Assembly: GCF_030433435.1 (NCBI RefSeq)
Contig: NZ_JANRHH010000019.1
Coordinates: 1-64,000, forward strand
Reading direction: 5' to 3'
Length of the DNA: 64,000 bases
From: Polycladomyces subterraneus
Lineage (GTDB): Bacteria > Bacillota > Bacilli > Thermoactinomycetales > JIR-001
The stretch's first letter is position 1; every line of letters starts with the position of its first letter. Under the pieces are notes generated by a model that had not been told where the DNA came from, searched no databases, and worked only from the letters and a program-made list of their open reading frames with translations. Shown here piece by piece: positions 1 to 7,165 of this stretch. A program made the position numbers and the translations under genes.

Positions 1-147
1 CCATGTGGGTACATACGGCAAGAAACGTAGAACTGCATGGGATGGGGTGATGACACACCCCTTAGCTTGAGGGTTGCCCGAAACAGAAATGGACTGAGGG
101 CGTTAACCACTCAAGAATCCCACGGCTTTAGCCGTGTGGAGTGTCAA
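1..147 (+). mobile_element. IS200/IS605-family right end (TnpB-type element), cut by window edge
   Basis: The first 147 bases read as the end of an IS200/IS605 (IS1341-like) element. The last TnpB codons run off the left edge, and the stretch closes with the family's subterminal hairpin CACGGC-TTTA-GCCGTG (121-136) and the end GTGGAGTGTCAA (136-147). A second, diverged copy of the same end lies at 40522-40700 on the other strand, which supports the boundary. The element stops exactly where homology to a TPR regulator begins, so it inserted into that gene. The left end lies outside the window. Confidence 0.75.
2..70 (+). CDS. tnpB: TnpB-like RNA-guided nuclease, C-terminal end only
   Basis: Only the last 22 codons are in the window, reading HVGTYGKKRRTAWDG and ending THPLA. 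This basic tail follows the zinc-ribbon/RuvC part in TnpB proteins, but none of the catalytic residues are visible here. Assignment rests mainly on position just inside the transposon right end. Whether the full protein upstream is intact cannot be judged. Confidence 0.45.
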   Translation, partial: HVGTYGKKRRTAWDGVMTHPLA

Positions 148-732
148 GTTCTTCGTCCTCGACAAATGTCTTAAGAGCGTTCTCAGCAAATTGAAGGGCA
201 TGCTCCAGTTGGTTCTGCCTGTAACTGCATACGCTCAACTCACAGAATGAAGCAGCTTCGATGTTGTACTTTTCTTCCGTCTTGTAGTGACTGGCCAGTC
301 GGATTCATTATACAGCGCTTTCTCCGCTTTTTTCCAGTTTCCGTCGGCGACATGACACTTTCCTTTCAAATAGTACACAGTGGGTGCAAATTTGTGGTCG
401 TCCCCGATACCCAAGCCGTCCAATTCCGACAACAGTTCGCGGCTGTCGCCGTATCCGATGGAGGATTCGATCGCCATCAACCGGATCAGCAATTTGTTTT
501 CCTTGTGCGTTTCACATTCCAACAATTGCGGGATTTGTTCCAGCGTCAACCCGAGTTTGTCCAGCAGATACAACGGTTTATCGGGACTGACATGGGGAAC
601 GCCGCGCTCGATGTTGCTCACTGTGGCCGGTGAGATGTTTTCGTCGGCCAGGTCCTCGAGACGCAGGTTTTTGTTTTTGCGCACCTTTCGAATCACATTG
701 CCGACTTGGATCACGTCGAATTCTTTCATCAA
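148..732 (-). pseudogene. Xre-family HTH/TPR regulator, frameshifted and truncated by IS insertion
   Basis: The N-terminus (about residues 1-65) is an Xre helix-turn-helix: RLEDLADENISPATVSNIERG is typical of HTH-TPR regulators of the Rap/NprR/PlcR sort. After residue about 140 the reading frame shifts near 295-300. In the next frame the TPR continues as ASHYKTEEKYNIEAASF and then NQLEHALQFAENALKTF, down to position 148 where the transposon begins. The gene is therefore broken twice, by a 1-base frameshift and by loss of its C-terminal TPR array. The partner peptide or target genes are unknown. It is upstream of, and co-oriented with, typA's terminator. Confidence 0.8.
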
Positions 733-812
733 ATTCTCCCCTTGGGAAAAACGATTTGGTTAATGATTCTATCATATCATTTGACGGAAAAGTGAGAAAT
801 AAATTTTAAACG

Positions 813-860
813 CACACGGCTCCGATCCCACCCTCATAACGGTGGGACCGGAGCCGTGTG
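813..860 (-). terminator. Long terminator hairpin 3' of typA
   Basis: CACACGGCTCCG-a-TCCCACC, an 8-base loop and GGTGGGA-c-CGGAGCCGTGTG form a 19-bp stem with one mismatch. On the minus strand it is followed by an A/T-rich tract, and it lies 20 bases beyond the typA stop. It also separates typA from the regulator remnant. Confidence 0.75.
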
Positions 861-880
861 TAATTTCAATGTGTGGCTCA

Positions 881-2707
881 TCAACCTTCTTTTTTTACCG
901 CTTGCGCACGTTTTCGTTCGCTTTTGGTCAGGTAGCGTTTGCGCAGCCGGAAGGAGACAGGTGTTACTTCCAGCAATTCATCATCCGCTAAATATTCGAT
1001 GGCATCATCCAAACTCATTTTGCGCGGCGGTTCCAGACGAAGGGCGTCGTCCGATCCGGCGGCACGGAAGTTGGTCAGTTGTTTTTTCTTGCATACGTTG
1101 ACTTCCAGATCGGTTTCCCGGATGTGCTGGCCAACGATCATGCCCTCGTATACTTCGGTGTTGGGTTCGATAAACAACTGACCGCGATCTTGGGCGGCAT
1201 GAAGCCCGTAAGTGGTAGCCACACCCGATTCCCACGCGATCAGCGATCCGAAATTGCGGGTCTGAATCTCTCCCACGTACGGTTCATAACCAGCAAACAA
1301 GGTGTTCATCACACCTTCGCCGCGTGTGGCGGTGAGGAACTGCTGGCGGAAGCCGATCAAGCCCCGAGTAGGAACGAGATATTGAAGGAATACCATCCCG
1401 TCCTCCCGGATTTGCATATCCTGCATCCGTCCCTTTCGTTGACCGAGCAGCTCGACAACGGCCCCCTGATGCTCGCTGGTCACTTCAATTTCCACCATCT
1501 CAAACGGTTCACACAGCTGGCCGTCGATCCGCTTCATGATGACTTCCGGTTTGCTGACTTGAAATTCGTATCCCTCCCGGCGCATGTTTTCAATCATGAT
1601 GCCAAGATGAAGCTCGCCCCGACCGGCTACGAGAAAGACATCCGGCGAGTCCGTGTCGGAGACGCGCAGGGCAACATCCCTGGCCGCTTCCAGATAGAGG
1701 CGCTCCCGGAGTTTGCGGGAGGTGACGTATTTGCCTTCCCGTCCGGCGAACGGGCTGGTATTTACTCCGATCGTAACGCGCAGGGTGGGTTCTTCCACTT
1801 TGATTGGCGGCAGCGGTCGCGGATCATCAGGGTCGGCGATCGTGTCCCCAATCCCGACGTCGCCCAGTCCTGTCAAGGCGATGATATCACCGGCTGTGGC
1901 TTCCTCCACTTCGATCCGGTTCAGGCCGCGATGGGTAAAAACTTGTGCCACTTTAAGCGGGTGGGAAGTCCCGTCAGCCCGCATCCACAAGACATTTTGG
2001 TTGCGGCGGATCGTCCCGCTGTTCAATCGTCCGATGACGATTTTTCCTTTATATTCGTCGTAGCCCATCAATGTCGCCTGCAGTTGCGTCGGACCCGACG
2101 GGTCTACTTTCGGGGCGGGAAGGTCCGCTACGATCCGTTCAAACAGCGGTTCCAACGTATCCGCCAAACGGTCCGGCTCCGTCCCGGCCCATCCTTTGAT
2201 CGCGCTGGTGTAGATCACGGAAAAGTCGGCTTGTTCATCCGTCGCACCCAGATCGACGAACAAATCGAAGGTCTCATTGACCACTTCGTCAGGCCGGGCG
2301 TTGGGTCGGTCGATTTTGTTGACGACGACGATCGCTTTGTGACCCCGTTCCAGGGCTTTGCGCAGCACGAACCGGGTCTGCGGCATGGGACCTTCTACTG
2401 CATCGACCAACAACAGAACCCCGTCCACCATGTTCATGACGCGTTCCACTTCACCGCCGAAATCGGCGTGCCCTGGTGTATCGACAATGTTGATCTTGAT
2501 CCCTTTGTATTCGATGGCGGTGTTTTTGGAAAGAATCGTGATTCCCCGTTCCCGTTCCAGTGCGTTGGAATCCATCACGCGTTCCGCCACCTGTTGGTTT
2601 TCGCGGAAAATACGGCTTTGTTTCAGCATGGCGTCGACCAGTGTAGTTTTGCCGTGGTCGACGTGTGCGATGATAGCGATATTGCGAATCTGACTCGGTT
2701 GTTTCAT
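881..2707 (-). CDS. typA: Ribosome-associated GTPase TypA/BipA
   Basis: A translational GTPase that binds the 70S ribosome and acts in 50S assembly and stress or cold adaptation. From the chosen start the protein is 608 aa, the usual family length. It begins [21 protein letters not shown] (G1 at residues 14-21), followed by the switch region [22 protein letters not shown] (G3) and VVNKIDR (G4), then EF-G-like domains II, III and V and the TypA-specific C-terminus ending in a lysine-rich tail. The frame stays open upstream to 2773, but homology begins at the ATG at 2707. A GGAGGAGG lies about 28 bases before that ATG, so a TTG three codons upstream is an alternative start. Monocistronic, ending in the hairpin at 813-860. 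Confidence 0.97.
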   Translation of the reverse strand: MKQPSQIRNIAIIAHVDHGKTTLVDAMLKQSRIFRENQQVAERVMDSNALERERGITILSKNTAIEYKGIKINIVDTPGHADFGGEVERVMNMVDGVLLLVDAVEGPMPQTRFVLRKALERGHKAIVVVNKIDRPNARPDEVVNETFDLFVDLGATDEQADFSVIYTSAIKGWAGTEPDRLADTLEPLFERIVADLPAPKVDPSGPTQLQATLMGYDEYKGKIVIGRLNSGTIRRNQNVLWMRADGTSHPLKVAQVFTHRGLNRIEVEEATAGDIIALTGLGDVGIGDTIADPDDPRPLPPIKVEEPTLRVTIGVNTSPFAGREGKYVTSRKLRERLYLEAARDVALRVSDTDSPDVFLVAGRGELHLGIMIENMRREGYEFQVSKPEVIMKRIDGQLCEPFEMVEIEVTSEHQGAVVELLGQRKGRMQDMQIREDGMVFLQYLVPTRGLIGFRQQFLTATRGEGVMNTLFAGYEPYVGEIQTRNFGSLIAWESGVATTYGLHAAQDRGQLFIEPNTEVYEGMIVGQHIRETDLEVNVCKKKQLTNFRAAGSDDALRLEPPRKMSLDDAIEYLADDELLEVTPVSFRLRKRYLTKSERKRAQAVKKEG

Positions 2708-2925
2708 GTCCGTCAAGGGGTTGTCCCCTGTGCCTCCTCCACTGCTAAAATAGCGGATTTCACTAAATGACATGGTATCACACGAGAGATGGATTACGCC
2801 ATAGGCAATCAGATGAGGGAGATGAAAGGAATAAACGGACTGTGAAACGTATAAAAAACAAAACTAGATTGGATAGGATTAATCAGGCAAAATTTTGAGT
2901 GAAATCCGGGAAAGGTGAATGGGAA

Positions 2926-3450
2926 ATGGAGCCGAACCGTCAAAAGCGGATCGTGATTCGGGAAGCGGAAAGGAAGGATTCCGCCGCCATCCTTTCCTGT
3001 CTTCAACAGGTGACGATGGAGTCGGATTTTTTGTCATCGGAACCGGATGAAATGAGTTTGACGGTAGAACAGGAAGAGCAATTCATCGAAGAGATGTCCG
3101 CTCGTTCCAATTCGCTGTTTTTGGTGGCCCAGTCAGGAGAAGAGATTGTGGGTACGCTAACGTTTACCGGGGGTACTACCCGACGTACCCGGCATGTAGG
3201 GGAGGCAGGAGCTGCCGTCTTGCGGGATTATTGGGGAAACGGAATTGGTTCGAAGTTGATCCAAGGACTGCTGGATTGGTGTCCACGGGCGGGGATTCGA
3301 AAGGTCAACGGAAGAACACGTTCGGATAATGTACGAGCCATTCGTTTGTGTGAAAAGATGGGATTTCAACGGGAAGGGGTGTCGAAGAGGGCAATCCAGA
3401 TCGACGGGTGGTATTTCGATTTTGTGCTGCTGGGTCGTGTGGTGGAATAA
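2926..3450 (+). CDS. GNAT-family N-acetyltransferase
   Basis: A 174-aa single-domain acetyltransferase. The core shows the GNAT pattern: an N-terminal IVIREAERKDSAAI strand/helix, the acetyl-CoA pyrophosphate loop in RDYWGNGIGSKLIQGLL (Q/RxxGxG/A type, about residues 105-120), and the C-terminal NVRAIRLCEKMGFQREG signature. It resembles RimJ/RimL/PaiA-like or small-molecule transferases; the substrate cannot be read from sequence. The ATG at 2926 was chosen because AAAGGTGA precedes it by about 8 bases; an in-frame ATG at 2899 has no such site. It stands alone between typA (divergent) and a convergent SRPBCC gene. Confidence 0.85.
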   Translation: MEPNRQKRIVIREAERKDSAAILSCLQQVTMESDFLSSEPDEMSLTVEQEEQFIEEMSARSNSLFLVAQSGEEIVGTLTFTGGTTRRTRHVGEAGAAVLRDYWGNGIGSKLIQGLLDWCPRAGIRKVNGRTRSDNVRAIRLCEKMGFQREGVSKRAIQIDGWYFDFVLLGRVVE

Positions 3451-3661
3451 AAGGGTAACTCCTGGGATTGGAGCGGAAAATAGCCGCAATTGATGGTCTT
3501 GGTTAGCGTGTGTCTGTTAAATATCAATCTGGCTCGTCCCAACCGCGCTCTACAAAGAAGTAAACCTAGGCGGCCACGTTCCATCTGAGAAGCCAAATCC
3601 ACCGGATGATCATCCCAAGAATAAATTACAACGAGGAGGAGTATAAAAAGCTGGATATATA

Positions 3662-3703
3662 AAACCCGTCCAGGTTTTGAAGACCTGGGCGGGTTTCTTT
3701 TTG
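3662..3703. terminator. Bidirectional terminator between acetyltransferase and SRPBCC gene
   Basis: AAACCCGTCCAGGT, a short loop, then ACCTGGGCGGGTTT and TCTTTTT form a 14-bp stem with one G-T pair. It has a T tail on the plus strand and an A-rich flank that gives TTTTATAT on the minus strand, so it can end both convergent transcripts. Confidence 0.85.
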
Positions 3704-3728
3704 TGGGCAAACGGAATCAATGCTCCCT

Positions 3729-4694
3729 TCACTGACTTAGCATTTCTTTGTATCGATCATAGGCCTGTTGCGCATGGGTCATGGAGAATTCTACAGGTTC
3801 ACCGTCAAGCACTGCTGGAAGCATATCGATGATGGTATGCCAACCGGAAAGATCTCTTGGACGATGGTTGTCGAGAACGGAAAAGAACTCCTTTAATACG
3901 AGCAAACATCCATCCTGCTTGGGATACAACTCCCAACGCAACTTATCATTGCCCCAAGTGTACTCCATTACCGTTTGCGGTTGTATCTCGGTAATGGTAC
4001 AGGATACGGTGTTTCCTACCGGCTTGAACGTAAGTTCAACTGTACCACCAACTTTTAAATCGACAACTGCGTCAGCAAACCATTTGGATAATTTCTCCGG
4101 TTGGGTCAGCGCCGCCCAAACCTTTTCGACAGGGTGATTTAGATGGCGTTCAAAGCGTGCCACGTATCCTCCATCCATTTTCTCCACAGTTGCCAGCACA
4201 TTATAATTGCTCTTCCTTTGGGAACTTAACATTTTGGTGTACTTACCATACAGCTCTTCCCAACGGCTGTATGAAAATTCAACAAGCTGACCTTCAAGCA
4301 CCGAGAGAAGTATATCGGTGTGAACGTGCCAACCGGCAAGGTCTTTGGCACTTTGGTCGTTGATGGTGTAGAAGATTTGTTTGAGTACCAACAAACATCC
4401 GTCCTGCTTTGGATACAGCTCCCAACGGACCCGATCATCACCCCAAGTGTATTCCAATACGGAATGTGGCTTGACCTCCGTAATTGTACAGACCACCACA
4501 TTTCCCTCTGTTTTACTGAAAGTGAGTTCGATTTTCCCTCCTTCTTTTAGCTCTTCAATAACCGCGTCAGCAAGCCAGTTGGCCAGTTTCTCCGGTTGGG
4601 TAAGCGCTGCCCAAACCTTTTCGACAGGGTGATTCAGATGGCGTTCAAAGCGTGCCACGTACCCTCCAGCGATTCTCTCTACAGTTGCCAGCAC
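3729..4694 (-). CDS. Tandem-duplicated SRPBCC (AHSA1-like) protein, two fused domains
   Basis: A 321-aa protein made of two near-identical SRPBCC/START-like hydrophobic-cavity domains (about 1-155 and 156-321). Each opens with VLATVE..GGYVARFERHLNHP and continues with VEKVWAALTQPEKL and LRWELYPKQDGCLLVLK-type strands. The usual family member has one domain of about 150 aa, so this is a recent internal duplication fused in frame. The GTG start at 4694 follows the ArsR stop by one base and uses a GAGGAGG inside the ArsR 3' end, implying translational coupling. ArsR-SRPBCC pairs are common in Firmicutes and Actinobacteria; ligand and role are generally unknown. Confidence 0.85.
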   Translation of the reverse strand: MLATVERIAGGYVARFERHLNHPVEKVWAALTQPEKLANWLADAVIEELKEGGKIELTFSKTEGNVVVCTITEVKPHSVLEYTWGDDRVRWELYPKQDGCLLVLKQIFYTINDQSAKDLAGWHVHTDILLSVLEGQLVEFSYSRWEELYGKYTKMLSSQRKSNYNVLATVEKMDGGYVARFERHLNHPVEKVWAALTQPEKLSKWFADAVVDLKVGGTVELTFKPVGNTVSCTITEIQPQTVMEYTWGNDKLRWELYPKQDGCLLVLKEFFSVLDNHRPRDLSGWHTIIDMLPAVLDGEPVEFSMTHAQQAYDRYKEMLSQ

Positions 4695-4695
4695 A

Positions 4696-5007
4696 TTATT
4701 CCTCCTCGTCAAGATATTTTTCAAGAGCATCCAATTTGTTCGACCAGAATTGTCGATATGGCTCAAGCCAATGATCAATTTCTGCGAGCGGTTCTGGACG
4801 CAGACGGTACCAGCGCTTTTGTGCTTCCTGACGAACTTCCACCAACCCAGCTTCGCGGAGTATCCGAAGATGCTTGGAAACACCGGGTTGACTCAGTGCG
4901 GTTTGTTCGACTAATTCCCCAACCGTACGTTCACGTACTCTTAAATAATCCAAAATGCGCCGCCGATTGGGTTCGGCCAGTACCTCGAAGATGTTCAGGT
5001 TTTTCAT
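4696..5007 (-). CDS. ArsR-family transcriptional regulator
   Basis: A 103-aa winged-helix repressor. The HTH covers about residues 10-85: EPNRRRILDYLRVRERTVGELVEQTALSQPGVSKHLRILREAGLV is the classical ArsR/SmtB pattern. No ELCVCDL-type metal motif is visible, so it belongs to the non-metal group that usually controls an adjacent SRPBCC gene. It is translationally coupled to that gene. A consensus promoter ends only 7 bases before the ATG, suggesting leaderless or nearly leaderless translation. An autoregulatory site is likely within the AT-rich promoter. Confidence 0.92.
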   Translation of the reverse strand: MKNLNIFEVLAEPNRRRILDYLRVRERTVGELVEQTALSQPGVSKHLRILREAGLVEVRQEAQKRWYRLRPEPLAEIDHWLEPYRQFWSNKLDALEKYLDEEE

Positions 5008-5014
5008 GGCTATT

Positions 5015-5043
5015 ATATTACTTATTGGTTATATAACTGTCAA
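5015..5043 (-). promoter_or_regulatory. Sigma-A promoter of the arsR-SRPBCC operon
   Basis: On the minus strand TTGACA (5043-5038), a 17-base spacer and TAATAT (5020-5015) form a near-perfect sigma-A promoter. The expected start point falls at or within a few bases of the ATG at 5007, leaving no room for a ribosome binding site. The spacer contains the partial palindrome TTATATAA, a plausible operator half. Confidence 0.75.
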
Positions 5044-5169
5044 GACATAAATAATCATTAGATTTAGGGTTTCCTTTTTCGGGATCCACATGAAGTTATC
5101 TGAGCTGAATTCGGAAACTCGTTCATCATTCCCTCGAGACTGGGTATTTCCCTTTGTATCCTACAACTC

Positions 5170-5208
5170 TTTACAAGGATGCGAATTTTTAGTACAATTG
5201 CAATTGTA
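5170..5208 (+). promoter_or_regulatory. Promoter with palindromic operator for the BmrCD-like exporter
   Basis: TTTACA (5170-5175), 17 bases and TACAAT (5193-5198) form a good sigma-A promoter. A perfect 16-bp palindrome, TACAATTGCAATTGTA (5193-5208), covers the -10 and start region, as in MarR-family operators. No MarR gene is adjacent; the nearest regulator is the divergent ArsR. The transcript would begin about 20-25 bases before the leader ORF. Confidence 0.7.
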
Positions 5209-5231
5209 TCTTTATGAAGGGGGGATGTGCC

Positions 5232-5306
5232 ATGCAACGGGTGATGGGAAAAATCAAGCAAAGGAAGCGAATGGCACAATACCGCCCTGATGGAATTCAA
5301 AACTGA
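5232..5306 (+). CDS. Short leader peptide upstream of the multidrug ABC exporter
   Basis: A 24-codon ORF starting MQRVMGKIKQRKRMAQ and ending GIQN, with AAGGGGGG seven bases before its ATG. It lies between a strong promoter and an intrinsic terminator, ahead of bmrC/bmrD homologues. In Bacillus subtilis the bmrCD genes follow the leader peptide BmrB, whose stalled translation under antibiotics prevents premature termination. This peptide is shorter than BmrB and highly basic; by analogy, not homology, it is a candidate stalling leader. It is below the usual annotation cutoff. Confidence 0.55.
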   Translation: MQRVMGKIKQRKRMAQYRPDGIQN

Positions 5307-5335
5307 TACGGCAAATTTGCCGGTTGCCCATCATT

Positions 5336-5367
5336 CCACAGGTGCGTTAGCGTGCCTGTGGTTTTTT
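5336..5367 (+). terminator. Intrinsic terminator (putative attenuator) before bmrC
   Basis: CCACAGGTGCG-TTAG-CGTGCCTGTGG (11 bp with two G-T pairs) followed by TTTTTT. It sits 30 bases after the leader ORF stop and 32 bases before the bmrC ATG. Full termination here would silence the exporter, so regulated read-through is expected. An upstream palindrome CGGCAAATTTGCCG and the pair TGATGG/CCATCA could offer alternative folds. Confidence 0.8.
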
Positions 5368-5398
5368 GTGCCGTTCATTCGTGGACAGGGGGGAGATC

Positions 5399-7165
5399 AT
5401 GCGGATTTTCCGGGAACTTGGGTGGTTTTTCCGTCAGGAAAAAAGGAGTTACATCGTTGGGGTGTTAACGCTGTTTCTCGTTGCATTATTGGAACTGTTT
5501 CCTCCCTATGTTATCGGTGTGATTGTCGATGCCATCGAAAGCGACACGCTGACTTCCAGTATGATCGGGGTATGGATGACATTGCTTGCATTGTCCGGGG
5601 TGCTGATCTATTTCCTGCGTTACATCTGGCGGGTCATGTTATTCGGGGCGTCGATGCGTCTGGGCAAATTGTTGCGCGAACGGCTGTATCATCATTTCAC
5701 GTGTATGCCGTCCGCCTTTTTTCACCGCAGACGAACGGGTGATTTGATGGCGCATGCCACCAACGACGTCAGCGCCGTAGAGCAAACGGCGGGTGAGGGT
5801 GTGCTGACCTTGGTGGACTCGCTGACATTGGGTGGTCTGGTAGTTTGCACGATGGCGTTCACCATTCACTGGAAACTGACGGTAGTCGCCTTGTTGCCGT
5901 TGCCTGTGATGGCGTGGGCCGTCAGCCATTACGGTCGGTTGTTGCATGAGCGGTTTCACCGGGCGCAAGAGGCGTTTTCCACGATGAACGACAAAGTGCA
6001 GGAAAACATCTCCGGGGTGCGGGTGATCAAGGCGATGGGGCTGGAAGATGCGGAGACGGAGGCGTTTCGCATACTGACACACGACGTGGCGGAGAAAAAT
6101 ATCGCGGTGGCCCGGGTGGATGCCTTGTTTGAGCCAACCATCTCAGGGATCGTCGGTTTTTCGTTTTTCCTGACGGTGGCAGTCGGTGCCTACTACGTTG
6201 TACAGAGTGAAATCACCGTCGGTGAGCTGACCCAGTTTTCCATTTACCTGGGGCGGTTGATCTGGCCGATGTTGGCGTTCGGATGGCTGATCAACATCCT
6301 GGAACGGGGAAGCGCTTCGTACGATCGGATTCGTTCGCTTTTGGAAGTGAAACCGGAGACCACCGAAGAGCAGGCGACATTGGACCGAACTTCCTCCACG
6401 GAAATGGAGGTGCACATCAACTCTTTCACCTATCCCGGGCAAACCTCTCCCGCGTTGCAACAGATCCATTTGCATGTACAGCCTGGCCAGACAGTAGGGG
6501 TGGTAGGCAAGACGGGCAGCGGGAAATCCACATTGCTTCGTTTGCTGCTCAGGGAGTGGGACGTGACGGACGGCGTTATCCGGTTGGGCGGGCATCCCTT
6601 GTCTGCCTACCGATTGGAAGTCCTACGGGGGATCATTGGTTATGTGCCGCAGGATCACTTCCTTTTCTCGACTATGGTGTCGGAGAATATCGCTTTCGGC
6701 AAACCGGAAGCGACGCGCGAGGAGATCGAGGCCGCAGCTCGATTGGCCAGAATTCACGAGGATATACTCCGGTTTGACCGCGGCTACGAGACAATGGTGG
6801 GCGAGCGTGGTGTCACCTTATCCGGTGGACAAAAGCAACGGATCTCCATCGCCCGCGCACTGCTGCTCGATCCGCCCGTTTTGATCCTGGATGATGCATT
6901 GTCTGCGGTGGATGCGGAGACCGAGCGAAACATCCTGCAAGCGCTCCGCCGTCATCTGACCGATCGAACTACATGGATTGCCGCTCATCGAATGAGTGCG
7001 GTTGAACATGCCGACCTGATTCTCGTCTTGGATGGTGGAACAATCGCGGAGTCCGGCACGCATGATGAATTGATGGCCCGAAATGGATGGTATGCGATGA
7101 TGTATCGACGGCAGCAGATGGAGTCGCTGGTGCAGAAGGGAGGACAGGCGAATGGTCGCTCGTAG
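5399..7165 (+). CDS. bmrC: Heterodimeric multidrug ABC exporter, BmrC-like subunit
   Basis: A 588-aa half-transporter: a six-helix type-IV transmembrane domain (about 1-310) and a nucleotide-binding domain (about 335-575). The NBD has Walker A GKTGSGKS, Q-loop GYVPQDH, signature LSGGQKQR and Walker B VLILDDALSAVD. The residue after the Walker B aspartate is Asp, not Glu, giving one degenerate ATP site; B. subtilis BmrC has the same feature. Start is the ATG at 5399 after GGGGGAG. Its 3' end overlaps the next gene by 14 bases, so both subunits are co-translated. It likely exports hydrophobic drugs and is controlled by the upstream leader/terminator. Confidence 0.92.
   Translation: MRIFRELGWFFRQEKRSYIVGVLTLFLVALLELFPPYVIGVIVDAIESDTLTSSMIGVWMTLLALSGVLIYFLRYIWRVMLFGASMRLGKLLRERLYHHFTCMPSAFFHRRRTGDLMAHATNDVSAVEQTAGEGVLTLVDSLTLGGLVVCTMAFTIHWKLTVVALLPLPVMAWAVSHYGRLLHERFHRAQEAFSTMNDKVQENISGVRVIKAMGLEDAETEAFRILTHDVAEKNIAVARVDALFEPTISGIVGFSFFLTVAVGAYYVVQSEITVGELTQFSIYLGRLIWPMLAFGWLINILERGSASYDRIRSLLEVKPETTEEQATLDRTSSTEMEVHINSFTYPGQTSPALQQIHLHVQPGQTVGVVGKTGSGKSTLLRLLLREWDVTDGVIRLGGHPLSAYRLEVLRGIIGYVPQDHFLFSTMVSENIAFGKPEATREEIEAAARLARIHEDILRFDRGYETMVGERGVTLSGGQKQRISIARALLLDPPVLILDDALSAVDAETERNILQALRRHLTDRTTWIAAHRMSAVEHADLILVLDGGTIAESGTHDELMARNGWYAMMYRRQQMESLVQKGGQANGRS

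Larger units (their letters stand above)
1..165 (+). ncRNA. Candidate omegaRNA 3' part with guide reading into the disrupted gene
   Basis: In this transposon family the omegaRNA overlaps the 3' end of tnpB, runs through the right-end hairpin and takes its guide from the bases immediately outside the element. By that rule the guide would start at 148 (GTTCTTCGTCCTCGAC), which is the antisense strand of the interrupted TPR gene. The sequence shows the hairpin and boundary; transcription and processing are inferred from the family. Confidence 0.35.

Noticed and set aside
1079-2770. A 563-codon open frame on the plus strand
   Set aside because: It is the exact antisense shadow of typA, which has every GTPase motif and a proper terminator; the shadow has no family pattern.
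3451-3660. Spacer with fragmentary minus-strand frames between acetyltransferase and SRPBCC genes
   Set aside because: Looks slightly coding-like (a WDDHPVDLASQMERGR stretch), but no start, binding site or recognised family; not called.
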